DNA of 64,000 bases, taken from positions 25,377-89,376 of the forward strand of contig LJCV01000155.1 in the NCBI GenBank assembly GCA_001298575.1, written 5' to 3'. The position numbers and the translations under genes are program-made. Below are positions 18,044 to 26,559 of this stretch, piece after piece. How positions within the stretch are numbered: position 1 is the stretch's first letter; each line of letters begins with the position of its first letter. The notes below the pieces were generated by a model that worked only from the letters and a program-made list of their open reading frames with translations, was not told where the DNA came from and did not search any database. The DNA is from Actinobacteria bacterium OK074. Its GTDB lineage: Bacteria > Actinomycetota > Actinomycetes > Streptomycetales > Streptomycetaceae.

Positions 18044-18822
18044 GTACTCCGCAACTGGTCGTCCACCGCGACAAGGAGCTGATGGCGCAGGCCGCGGCCG
18101 CCCGGCTGATCACGAAGGTGGTGGACGCGCAGGCTTCGCGCGGCTACGCCTCCGTCGTGCTCACCGGCGGCCGCAACGGCAACGGCCTGCTCGCCGCGCT
18201 GGCCGGCGCGCCCGCCCGGGACGCCGTCGACTGGGGCCGCCTCGACCTCTGGTGGGGCGACGAACGGTTCCTGCCGGAGGGCGACCCGGACCGCAACATC
18301 GCGCAGGCCCGCGAGGCCCTGCTGGACTCCGTCCCGCTGGACCCGAAGCGCGTGCACGCCATGCCCGCGTCGGACGGCCCCTACGGCACCGACGCGGACG
18401 CGGCTGCCGCCGGGTACGCGGAGGAGCTGGCGCTGGCCGCGGGTCCCGAGAACCACGGCTCCGTCCCGGTGTTCGACGTCCTGATGCTGGGCGTGGGCCC
18501 CGACACGCACGTCGCCTCCCTGTTCCCGGAACTCCCGGCGGTACGGGAGACCGAGCGCATGGTCGTCGGCGTCCACGGCGCCCCCAAGCCGCCGCCGACC
18601 CGCGTCTCGCTCACCCTCCCGGCGATCCGGGCGGCCCGCGAGGTGTGGCTGCTCGCGGCGGGCGAGGACAAGGCACAGGCCGCGGCGATCGCCCTCTCCG
18701 GCGCGGGCGAGATCCAGGCCCCGGCGGCGGGCGCGTACGGCCGCTCCCGCACCCTGTGGCTACTGGACTCGGCGGCGGCCTCCCAGCTGCCTCGGTCGCT
18801 GTATCCGCCGGCTTCGGCGTAG
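18040..18822 (+). CDS. pgl: 6-phosphogluconolactonase
   Basis: Hydrolyses 6-phosphogluconolactone, the step after G6PDH. The 260-aa protein has the DevB/SOL family features: SVVLTGGRNGNGLLAAL near residue 42, WWGDERFLPEGDPDRN near 71, LMLGVGPDTHVASLFPE near 148 and RVSLTLPAIRAAREV. The GTG start overlaps the opcA stop as GTGA. It is the last gene of the pentose phosphate operon and is followed by a strong bidirectional hairpin. Confidence 0.94.
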   Translation: MSTPQLVVHRDKELMAQAAAARLITKVVDAQASRGYASVVLTGGRNGNGLLAALAGAPARDAVDWGRLDLWWGDERFLPEGDPDRNIAQAREALLDSVPLDPKRVHAMPASDGPYGTDADAAAAGYAEELALAAGPENHGSVPVFDVLMLGVGPDTHVASLFPELPAVRETERMVVGVHGAPKPPPTRVSLTLPAIRAAREVWLLAAGEDKAQAAAIALSGAGEIQAPAAGAYGRSRTLWLLDSAAASQLPRSLYPPASA

Positions 18823-18870
18823 CGGCCGGCGGCGTAACGGTCGGCAGAACAGCAGCCGGAGAAGCCCCCC

Positions 18871-18909
18871 GTCAGGACCCGTACAGCCCCCGGCTGTACG
18901 GGTCCTGAC
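18871..18909. terminator. Bidirectional terminator between pgl and pgi
   Basis: A perfect 18-bp stem with a CCC loop (GTCAGGACCCGTACAGCC and its complement). It lies 48 bp after the pgl stop and 46 bp before the convergent pgi stop, and so probably ends both transcripts. Confidence 0.85.
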
Positions 18910-18955
18910 GTTTCCTCACCCGTTCCCTCGCCCCCTCACCCCGTCAGCCGTCCCC

Positions 18956-20608
18956 TCAACGCCCCCGCAGCTCCCGGTACTTGGCCACCAGCGCCTTGGT
19001 CGACTCGTCAAGGCCCGACACCTCGGCGCCCTCGGTGAGCGCGGGCTCGACCCGCTTGGCGAGGACCTTGCCCAGCTCCACGCCCCACTGGTCGAAGGAG
19101 TCGATGTTCCACACCGCGCCCTGCACGAACACCTTGTGCTCGTACAGCGCGATCAGCTGGCCGAGCACCGACGGGGTCAGCTCGCGCGCGAGGATCGTCG
19201 TCGTCGGGTGGTTGCCCTTGAACGTCTTGTGCGGCACCAGCTCCTCCGGCGCTCCCTCCGCCCGCACCTCGTCGGGCGTCTTGCCGAAGGCCAGCGCCTG
19301 CGTCTGCGCGAAGAAGTTCGCCATCAGCAGGTCATGCTGGGCGACCAGCCCCGGCTGGAGACCGTCGACCGGCTCGGCGAAGCCGATGAAGTCGGCCGGG
19401 ATCAACTTCGTTCCCTGGTGGATGAGTTGGTAGTACGCGTGCTGCCCGTTGGTGCCCGGCGTGCCCCACACCACGGGCCCGGTCTGCCAGTCGACCTCCT
19501 TGCCGTCCCGGCCCACGTACTTGCCGTTGGACTCCATGTCCAGCTGCTGGAGGTAGGCGGTGAACTTGGAGAGGTAGTGGCTGTACGGCAGCACCGCGTG
19601 CGACTGGGCGTCGTGGAAGTTGCCGTACCAGATCCCCAACAGGCCAAGGAGCAGCGGCACGTTGGCCTCGGCGGGCGCGGTGCGGAAGTGCTCGTCGACG
19701 AGGTGGAAGCCGTCGAGCATCTCCCGGAAGCGGTCCGGGCCGATGGCGATCATCAGCGCGAGCCCGATGGCCGAGTCGTACGAGTAGCGGCCGCCGACCC
19801 AGTCCCAGAACTCGAACATGTTGGCCGTGTCGATGCCGAAGTCGGCGACCTTGCCCCCGTTGGTGGACAGCGCCACGAAGTGCTTGGCGACGGCTTCCTG
19901 ACCGGCCTTCAGCTCACCCAGCAGCCAGGTACGGGCCGAGGTCGCGTTGGTGATCGTCTCGATGGTGGTGAAGGTCTTCGAGGCGATGACGAACAGGGTC
20001 TCGGCCGCGTCCAGGTCGCGCACGGCCTCGTGCAGGTCGGCGCCGTCGACGTTCGACACGAACCGGACGGTGAGGTCCCGGTCGGTGTAGCCGCGCAGCG
20101 CCTCGTACGCCATCGCGGGGCCCAGGTCGGAGCCGCCGATGCCGACGTTGACAATGTTCTTGATGCGCTTGCCGGTGTGGCCGGTCCACGCGCCGGAGCG
20201 GACCCGGGTGGCGAAGTCGGCCATCTTGTCGAGGACTTCGTGCACCGCGGGCACCACGTTGGTGCCGTCGACCTCGATCACCGCGTCCCGCGGGGCGCGC
20301 AGCGCGGTGTGCAGCACGGCCCGGTCCTCGGTGACGTTGATCTTCGCGCCGCCGAACATGGCGTCCCGCAGCCCGAACACGTCCGTCGCGTCGGCGAGTT
20401 CGCGCAGCAGCCGCAGGGTCTCGTCGGTGACGAGGTGCTTGGAGTAGTCGAGGTACAGGTCGCCGACCTGGAGGGTGTAGCCGGAGCCGCGCCCGGGGTC
20501 GGCCGCGAACAGGTCCCGCAGCCGGACGTCCCCGAGTTCGTCGCGGTGCTTGGCCAGCGCGGTCCACTCGGGCCGCTGGTTGAGCCTGGTACGGCTGTCT
20601 GCGTTCAT
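18956..20608 (-). CDS. pgi: Glucose-6-phosphate isomerase
   Basis: Interconverts glucose-6-phosphate and fructose-6-phosphate (550 aa). I set the start at ATG 20608, behind GGAAG; the frame is open further upstream but the extra residues are Arg- and Gly-rich non-coding sequence. Family motifs are [42 protein letters not shown] with the catalytic region, and [16 protein letters not shown]. It converges with pgl, bringing a branch-point enzyme next to the pentose phosphate operon but in a separate transcription unit. Confidence 0.97.
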   Translation of the reverse strand: MNADSRTRLNQRPEWTALAKHRDELGDVRLRDLFAADPGRGSGYTLQVGDLYLDYSKHLVTDETLRLLRELADATDVFGLRDAMFGGAKINVTEDRAVLHTALRAPRDAVIEVDGTNVVPAVHEVLDKMADFATRVRSGAWTGHTGKRIKNIVNVGIGGSDLGPAMAYEALRGYTDRDLTVRFVSNVDGADLHEAVRDLDAAETLFVIASKTFTTIETITNATSARTWLLGELKAGQEAVAKHFVALSTNGGKVADFGIDTANMFEFWDWVGGRYSYDSAIGLALMIAIGPDRFREMLDGFHLVDEHFRTAPAEANVPLLLGLLGIWYGNFHDAQSHAVLPYSHYLSKFTAYLQQLDMESNGKYVGRDGKEVDWQTGPVVWGTPGTNGQHAYYQLIHQGTKLIPADFIGFAEPVDGLQPGLVAQHDLLMANFFAQTQALAFGKTPDEVRAEGAPEELVPHKTFKGNHPTTTILARELTPSVLGQLIALYEHKVFVQGAVWNIDSFDQWGVELGKVLAKRVEPALTEGAEVSGLDESTKALVAKYRELRGR

Positions 20609-20730
20609 CTCGGACTTCCGCCTTCTTCCTTGCTGTGCCTGTGCTGCATGCATGCGCGTGTGCCGCGTGCCGTGGGGGCCGCGCGCCTTGTCCCGTCGGC
20701 GCCTCCCCCGGGTGTCCCGTCGGCTTTTCC

Positions 20731-20748
20731 AACCTAATTGATCAGGTT
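20731..20748. promoter_or_regulatory. Inverted repeat AACCT-N8-AGGTT upstream of pgi
   Basis: Short AT-rich palindrome at the end of the MFS gene, in otherwise GC-rich DNA, about 125 bp upstream of the pgi start. On the minus strand it includes TAGGTT, a possible -10. It may be the pgi promoter or operator. Confidence 0.35.
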
Positions 20749-22019
20749 GACCGAAGGGTGACGTCGGCCGTCGCGGAGTCGTCGCACGGGTCGTCAACAA
20801 CTACGTCCGGCCGGGCCACGGGTATCAACGCGACGGCGGCGAGCCCGACCAGGGCCGCCGTGAACAGCGCGGGTCCGTTCAGCCCGGCCGTCTTGGCCAC
20901 GAGCCCGCCGAGCAGCGCGCCCACCGGGGCACCCGAGGTGGAGGCCGTACGGAAGGCGGAGGCGATACGGCCCACCATGTCCTGGGGGCTGCGCTGCTGC
21001 ATCAGCGTGACCTGGTTGACGTTCCACACCATGTTCATGGCGCCGAGCAGGAACATGCCCACGACGAGCGCGCCCAGGTGCCGGACGGACCCGATGAGTA
21101 CCAGGGCCGACGTCTGCACGGACACCCCCGCGAGCAGGGCGCGGGTCCGCCCGACCCGGTCGGCGAGCCGCCGGGCGACGAACCCTCCGGTGAAGCTGCC
21201 GGCCGAGAACGCGGTCATCGCGACCGCGTACCCCGCGGTCCCGGCGTCCAGCCAGCGTGTCACGTGCAGCACCAGGGTGGCGATCAGGGCGCCCATGCCG
21301 ATGTTGCACAGCAGGGTGGCCACGCAGGTGGCCCGCAGGACCCGGTCGCGCCACAGCACCCGCAGCCCGGCGCCGATCTCGGAGCGGATGGTGCTGCCTG
21401 CCGGGCGCGGCGCGCGCTCGGGCGGCCTGATCCGCAGGGAGGCCACGAGCACGGCGGCCAGCAGGAACGTGGTCGCGTCCGCGGTGAACGGCGCGGCGGC
21501 CCCGGCGGCCAGCAGCAACGGCACCAGCGCCCCGCCCAGCAGGCCCCCGGCGAGTTGCTGACCGGTCATCAGCCGGGCGTTGGCACTGCCGAGCGCCTCC
21601 CGGTCCACCAGGGACGGCAGCAGTGCGGTGGAGGCGTTGTCGAACAGGGTCTGAAGGGTCGTCAGGGAGAAGGCGAGCGCGATGACCACGGGGATCGACG
21701 CGTGCCCGAGCGCCACGACGAGGGCGAACCCGGCGACGAGCAGGCCCCGTACGGTGTCGACCGCCCACATCGCGCGGCGCTGGTCCACCCGGTCCGCGAC
21801 GGCGCCGCCGAGGAGGCCGAACAACAGCCAGGGGGCGTAACCGCAGGCGGTGACGGAGGCGATGACCAGCGGGTCATCGGTGAGCTGCGAGGCGAGCAGG
21901 GGCAGGGCCGCACCGCGCATGGCGTCCCCGAACCGCGACACCACGGCGGCGGTCCACAACCGCCCGAATCCCCCGCGCCAGGCGGGAGTTCGCACGTCCC
22001 GCACCACAGCCGTTCCCAC
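20742..22019 (-). CDS. MFS exporter with DNA-damage-type promoter
   Basis: Twelve-helix major facilitator (425 aa) similar to the EntS/DHA3 drug or siderophore exporters. The N-terminal half has [25 protein letters not shown] and the loop motif [14 protein letters not shown] between helices 2 and 3; the second half repeats it as [16 protein letters not shown]. The GTG start has GAGGGG five bases upstream. Its promoter carries the RecA-NDp motif shared with uvrA, uvrB, uvrC and ogt, so induction by DNA damage is predicted. The substrate is unknown; export of a DNA-damaging agent is only an inference. Confidence 0.88.
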   Translation of the reverse strand: MGTAVVRDVRTPAWRGGFGRLWTAAVVSRFGDAMRGAALPLLASQLTDDPLVIASVTACGYAPWLLFGLLGGAVADRVDQRRAMWAVDTVRGLLVAGFALVVALGHASIPVVIALAFSLTTLQTLFDNASTALLPSLVDREALGSANARLMTGQQLAGGLLGGALVPLLLAAGAAAPFTADATTFLLAAVLVASLRIRPPERAPRPAGSTIRSEIGAGLRVLWRDRVLRATCVATLLCNIGMGALIATLVLHVTRWLDAGTAGYAVAMTAFSAGSFTGGFVARRLADRVGRTRALLAGVSVQTSALVLIGSVRHLGALVVGMFLLGAMNMVWNVNQVTLMQQRSPQDMVGRIASAFRTASTSGAPVGALLGGLVAKTAGLNGPALFTAALVGLAAVALIPVARPDVVVDDPCDDSATADVTLRST

Positions 22020-22073
22020 TGGGCCCCCTCGCAGCTCCGTATCGGCGAGATCCCGGAGGATCCCGATGCGAGA

Positions 22074-22096
22074 ACCGTAGAGGGCACCACTGACAA
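22074..22096 (-). promoter_or_regulatory. RecA-NDp (PafBC-type) promoter of the MFS exporter
   Basis: Minus strand: TTGTCAGTG (22096-22088), an 8-bp spacer and TACGGT (22079-22074). This matches TTGTCRGTG-N8-TANNNT exactly. The predicted 5' leader to the GTG at 22019 is about 50 nt and contains the GAGGGG ribosome site. Confidence 0.8.
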
Positions 22097-22120
22097 CGGC
22101 CCTGACCTGGGAAAACGGAG

Positions 22121-22456
22121 CTAGATCTCGCCCCGCAGCTTCGCCAGCGCCTCCGCCAGGATCGCCTCGCCGTCCGCGTCGCTGCGACGCTCACGGACGT
22201 AGGCGAGGTGCGTCTTGTAGGGCTCGGTGCGCGGCGGGTCCGGGGGGTTGTCCCGGTCCTGACCGGCAGGAAAGCCGCAGCGCGGGCAGTCCCAGGTGTC
22301 GGGGACCTGCGCGTCGCTGGCGAAGCTCGGCTGCGTCTCGTGCTTGTTGGAGCACCAGAAGGAGATGCGCAGACGCGGTGCGGACTCGCCGCGCTCGGCC
22401 TCGCCCATCGGCCCCGCCCCGACCCGGCTTCCTCGGATCGCGTTGCCACTTGCCAC
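22121..22456 (-). CDS. RNA polymerase-binding protein of the RbpA family
   Basis: Protein of 111 aa matching RbpA along its whole length. The zinc-binding residues C35, H39, C57 and C60 are present (WCSNKHETQ and WDCPRCG). The Arg-rich linker and the C-terminal sigma-interaction domain, YVRERRSDADGEAILAEALAKL, are intact. RbpA binds the principal sigma factor and stabilises open complexes. S. coelicolor has the main rbpA elsewhere, and I recall a paralogue, so this copy between an MFS gene and secG could be the paralogue; hence no gene symbol is given. The GTG start has AGGGAG eight bases upstream. Confidence 0.93.
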   Translation of the reverse strand: MASGNAIRGSRVGAGPMGEAERGESAPRLRISFWCSNKHETQPSFASDAQVPDTWDCPRCGFPAGQDRDNPPDPPRTEPYKTHLAYVRERRSDADGEAILAEALAKLRGEI

Positions 22457-22493
22457 GGTCGTAACTCCCTGCGTAATGGTGCCGCGAAGCGAG

Positions 22494-22520
22494 TCGGCGT
22501 GACGCTTCGCTGCGAGCGCC
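22494..22520. repeat. Inverted repeat GCGAAGCG-N11-CGCTTCGC in the rbpA-type leader
   Basis: Exact 8-bp arms located 38-64 bp upstream of the GTG. It would form a hairpin in the mRNA leader or act as an operator. Further upstream, TAGACT and TATCAT resemble -10 boxes, so more than one promoter is possible. Confidence 0.5.
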
Positions 22521-22689
22521 TCAGTCTACGTAAGGCCCAACGCGCGTCCAGGGATTGGAGTCACCTCCCGGTCACTGGACGCAAGCCCCATGATAGGCCG
22601 CGTCCGAAGACCCGTACCGTACATGGGGCGTTACGTACGGAAAGTGCGACCTCATCGGCTGCCGGACGGGCGGTGCACCGGACGCGAAA

Positions 22690-22718
22690 GTGCCCGCGCC
22701 CGAGTCGGGCGCGGGCAC
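22690..22718 (-). terminator. Hairpin downstream of secG
   Basis: GTGCCCGCGCCCGA and its exact complement form a very GC-rich stem with a tiny loop, 27 bp after the secG stop. It probably ends the secG transcript before the rbpA-type promoter region. Confidence 0.75.
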
Positions 22719-22744
22719 AGACCCACGAACAAAAGCGGCGGACG

Positions 22745-22978
22745 TCAGCTGGTCTTCATCACGATGCCGAGCACCACGATGCACGCGAACCAGCCCAGAC
22801 CGATCACGATGGTGATCCGGTCGAGGTTGCGCTCGGCGACCGAGGAGCCGCCGACGGACGACTGCATGCCGCCACCGAACATGTCGGAGAGACCGCCGCC
22901 CTTCCCCTTGTGCATCAGCACCAGCAGCATCAGCAGCAGGCTGAAGACGATCAGGGCGATCGAGAACCCCAAAACCAC
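22745..22978 (-). CDS. secG: Preprotein translocase subunit SecG
   Basis: Small membrane subunit (77 aa) of the SecYEG channel. Two hydrophobic helices (FSIALIVFSLLLMLLVLM and ITIVIGLGWFACIVVLGIVM) flank the conserved loop HKGKGGGLSDMFGGG. I used GTG 22978, with GAGGAAG about 11 bases upstream; the longer frame adds 22 polar residues not seen in SecG. The gene lies directly downstream of tpiA, as in many actinobacteria and Firmicutes. Confidence 0.94.
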   Translation of the reverse strand: MVLGFSIALIVFSLLLMLLVLMHKGKGGGLSDMFGGGMQSSVGGSSVAERNLDRITIVIGLGWFACIVVLGIVMKTS

Positions 22979-23012
22979 GGCTGGACCAACTTCCTCGGAA
23001 TCGGATGAGCGA

Positions 23013-23042
23013 GCGGGGACAGAGCTGTCGCTATGTCCCCGC
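23013..23042. repeat. Inverted repeat GCGGGGACA-N12-TGTCCCCGC upstream of secG
   Basis: Exact 9-bp arms, 35-64 bp upstream of the secG start. It could be an mRNA leader hairpin, an operator, or part of the termination region for tpiA. Confidence 0.45.
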
Positions 23043-23109
23043 AAGGGTACGACGGATCCTCGTTACCGCATACTCAGTGCTTGTCGGGTCGCCTCCGGGG
23101 CGCTCCAAC

Positions 23110-23175
23110 CCGGGGTCGAGAGGCCGACCGTGCTCAGCCCTTCGGGCCTCCGCGCGCTCGGCCTCTCGACCCCGG
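23110..23175 (-). terminator. Long hairpin downstream of tpiA
   Basis: Two exact 18-bp arms (CCGGGGTCGAGAGGCCGA and its complement) enclose a 30-nt loop that itself holds GCCC-TTC-GGGC. It begins 15 bp after the tpiA stop. It is likely a terminator or attenuator that lowers read-through from gap-pgk-tpiA into secG. Confidence 0.75.
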
Positions 23176-23190
23176 CCGCGCCCCTACGGC

Positions 23191-23967
23191 TCACTGGTCG
23201 CGGAAGCGCACGATCTTGACGAACTCGTCGGCGTCCAGCGAGGCCCCGCCGACCAGCGCGCCGTCGATGTCGGGCTTGGCCATGATCTCGGCGACGTTGC
23301 CGGCCTTGACGGAGCCGCCGTACTGGATGCGGACGGCGTCGGCCACCTCGGGCGAGTACAGCTCGACGAGCTTGCCGCGGATCGCCGCGCAGACCTCCTG
23401 GGCGTCGTCGGCGCCGCAGACCTTGCCGGTGCCGATGGCCCAGACCGGCTCGTAGGCAATGACGATCGTCTCGGCCTGCTCGGCCGGGACGCCCTTGAGG
23501 CCGCCCTCGACCTGCTCCAGCGTGTGCGAGACGTGGTTGCCCGCCTCGCGGACGGCGAGTTCCTCGCCGACGCACAGGATCGGGGTGAGGCCGTGCTTGT
23601 AGGCGGCCTTGACCTTGGCGTTGACGACGTCGTCGGTCTCGGCGTGGTACTGGCGCCGCTCGGAGTGGCCGACGGCGACGTACGTGCACTTCAGCTTGGC
23701 CAGCAGCGGCCCGGAGATCTCGCCGGTGTAGGCGCCCGAGTCGTACGCCGAGATGTCCTGGGCGCCGTACTTGATCTTGAGTTTGTCGCCGTCGACCAGG
23801 GTCTGTACGGAGCGCAGGTCGGTGAAGGGCGGCAGGACGGCGACCTCGACGGCCTCGTAGTCCTTGTCGGCCAGGGCGAAGGCGAGCTTCTGGACGTGTG
23901 CGATGGCCTCAAGGTGGTTGAGGTTCATCTTCCAGTTGCCCGCCATCAGCGGCGTGCGCGTGCTCAT
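23191..23967 (-). CDS. tpiA: Triosephosphate isomerase
   Basis: Glycolytic TIM-barrel enzyme (258 aa). NWKMN at 11-15 contains the active-site Asn and Lys, the electrophilic His is H101 in VGHSERR, and the catalytic Glu is E173 in [10 protein letters not shown]. The phosphate loop YGGSVKAGN is near the C-terminus. It starts 6 bp after the pgk stop and belongs to the gap-pgk-tpiA cluster. Confidence 0.97.
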   Translation of the reverse strand: MSTRTPLMAGNWKMNLNHLEAIAHVQKLAFALADKDYEAVEVAVLPPFTDLRSVQTLVDGDKLKIKYGAQDISAYDSGAYTGEISGPLLAKLKCTYVAVGHSERRQYHAETDDVVNAKVKAAYKHGLTPILCVGEELAVREAGNHVSHTLEQVEGGLKGVPAEQAETIVIAYEPVWAIGTGKVCGADDAQEVCAAIRGKLVELYSPEVADAVRIQYGGSVKAGNVAEIMAKPDIDGALVGGASLDADEFVKIVRFRDQ

Positions 23968-23973
23968 AAGGGG

Positions 23974-25185
23974 TCAGTCCTCCAGTGCGGCGAGGCCGGG
24001 GAGCGTCTTGCCCTCTAGGTATTCGAGGGAGGCGCCGCCGCCGGTCGAGATGTGGCCGAATGCCGTCTCGTCGAAGCCCAGGATGCGGACGGCCGCGGCG
24101 GAGTCGCCACCGCCGACGACCGTGAAGGCCGGGGAGTCGAGAAGGGCCTGGGCGACCGCCTTGGTGCCCTCGGCGTAGTCGGGGTGCTCGAAGACGCCCA
24201 TGGGGCCGTTCCAGAAAATGGTGGCCGCGTCGGCGAGCTTCGAGGCGTACAGGGCACCGGTCTCGGGACCGATGTCGAGGCCCATCCGGTCGGCCGGGAT
24301 GGCGTCCGCGGCGACGGTGGTGGGGTGGGACGGGGCCTTCGTCTTCAGGTCCGGGAACGCGGTCGCGGCCACGACGTCGACCGGGACGACCAGCTCGACG
24401 CCGTTCTTCTCGGCGCGCTCGACGTACTCGGTGACGGCGGGCAGCTGGTCGTCCTGGACCAGGGAGGCGCCGATCTCGTAGCCCTTGGCCTTGAGGAAGG
24501 TGAAGGCCATGCCGCCGCCGATGAGGATGCGGTCGGCCTTGTCGAGCAGCTGGTCGATGACGGCGAGCTTGTCGGAGACCTTGGAGCCGCCGAGGGCGAC
24601 GGCGTAGGGCCGCTTGACGTCCTCGGTGAGCTTCTTCAGGACGCCGACCTCGGTGGCGATGAGGTAGCCGGCGTAGTGCGGCAGGCGGGCCGGGAGGTCG
24701 TACACGGAGGCGTGCTTGCGGTGCACGGCGCCGAAGCCGTCGCCCACGTAGATGTCCGCCAGGGCGGCGAGCCGGTCGGCGAACTCGCCGCGCTCGACGT
24801 CGTCCTTGGCGGTCTCGCCCGGGTTGAAGCGCAGGTTCTCGATGACCGCGACCTGGCCGGGTTCGAGGCCGTTGACCGCGTCGTGGGCGGCGGGGCCGAC
24901 GGTGTCCTGGGCGAACGCGACCGGCGCGCCGAGGAGTTCGGCGAGCCGCTCGGCGGGCTGGAGCAGGGAGAAGGCCGGGTCCGGGGCGCCCTTGGGGCGG
25001 CCCAGGTGCGAGGCGACGATCACCTTGGCGCCCGCCTCGACGAGGGCCTTGATCGTGGGCAGCACGGCGCGGATACGGCCGTCGTCGGTGATGAGGCCGT
25101 CGGCCAGCGGCACGTTCAGGTCGGCGCGGACGAAGACCCGCTTGCCGTCCACGCCTTCGGCGAGAAGTTCGTCGATCGTCTTCAT
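23974..25185 (-). CDS. pgk: Phosphoglycerate kinase
   Basis: Transfers phosphate from 1,3-bisphosphoglycerate to ADP (403 aa, usual length). The N-terminal substrate motif RADLNVPLADG begins at residue 20, and ASHLGRPKG follows. The C-terminal nucleotide-binding motif VVGGGDSAAAV precedes FGHISTGGGASLEYLEG. The gene lies between gap and tpiA on the minus strand, with tpiA almost touching its 3' end. Confidence 0.97.
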   Translation of the reverse strand: MKTIDELLAEGVDGKRVFVRADLNVPLADGLITDDGRIRAVLPTIKALVEAGAKVIVASHLGRPKGAPDPAFSLLQPAERLAELLGAPVAFAQDTVGPAAHDAVNGLEPGQVAVIENLRFNPGETAKDDVERGEFADRLAALADIYVGDGFGAVHRKHASVYDLPARLPHYAGYLIATEVGVLKKLTEDVKRPYAVALGGSKVSDKLAVIDQLLDKADRILIGGGMAFTFLKAKGYEIGASLVQDDQLPAVTEYVERAEKNGVELVVPVDVVAATAFPDLKTKAPSHPTTVAADAIPADRMGLDIGPETGALYASKLADAATIFWNGPMGVFEHPDYAEGTKAVAQALLDSPAFTVVGGGDSAAAVRILGFDETAFGHISTGGGASLEYLEGKTLPGLAALED

Positions 25186-25228
25186 GAGGGGGCTCCTGGG
25201 AGGGCTGGCTGATCCATCAGTACGTGCG

Positions 25229-25270
25229 ACAGGGCCCGGGCAGCGCGGCGGTGCGCTGCCCGAGCCCTGT
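25229..25270 (-). terminator. Hairpin between gap and pgk
   Basis: A 17-bp stem with one mismatch (ACAGGGC-C-CGGGCAGCGC and complement, loop GGCGGT), 28 bp after the gap stop. It may terminate most gap transcripts and so set a higher level of gap than of pgk-tpiA, or protect the gap mRNA 3' end. Confidence 0.7.
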
Positions 25271-25298
25271 GCTCACATCGAGATGCCGGCTCTGGGAC

Positions 25299-26324
<1,026 letters not shown>

Positions 26325-26435
26325 TTAGGTACGCCGGGTCTCGTCCGGCGAGCAGTGTTTGGGATGTCCCCGACCGCCTACGACCCTACCTCCCCCGGAG
26401 CCCCGTGGTGACATCGAGATGCCCCATACACGGAC

Positions 26436-26473
26436 GGGCGGCCCGTACCCGCCAGTAGGGGTACGGACCGCCC
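26436..26473 (-). terminator. Hairpin downstream of the M14 carboxypeptidase
   Basis: Stem of GGGCGG and CCGTACCC with their complements and one mismatch, loop of eight bases. It lies about 90 bp past the peptidase stop and upstream of gap, so it probably insulates gap from read-through. Confidence 0.6.
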
Positions 26474-26559
26474 CGCCACGAAGGCATCACCACTCCTTCG
26501 GGCGACAAGGCACCAACTGCCGTTGACCGACCGGTACTGACGCCGGTCGGCTCCTCGGT

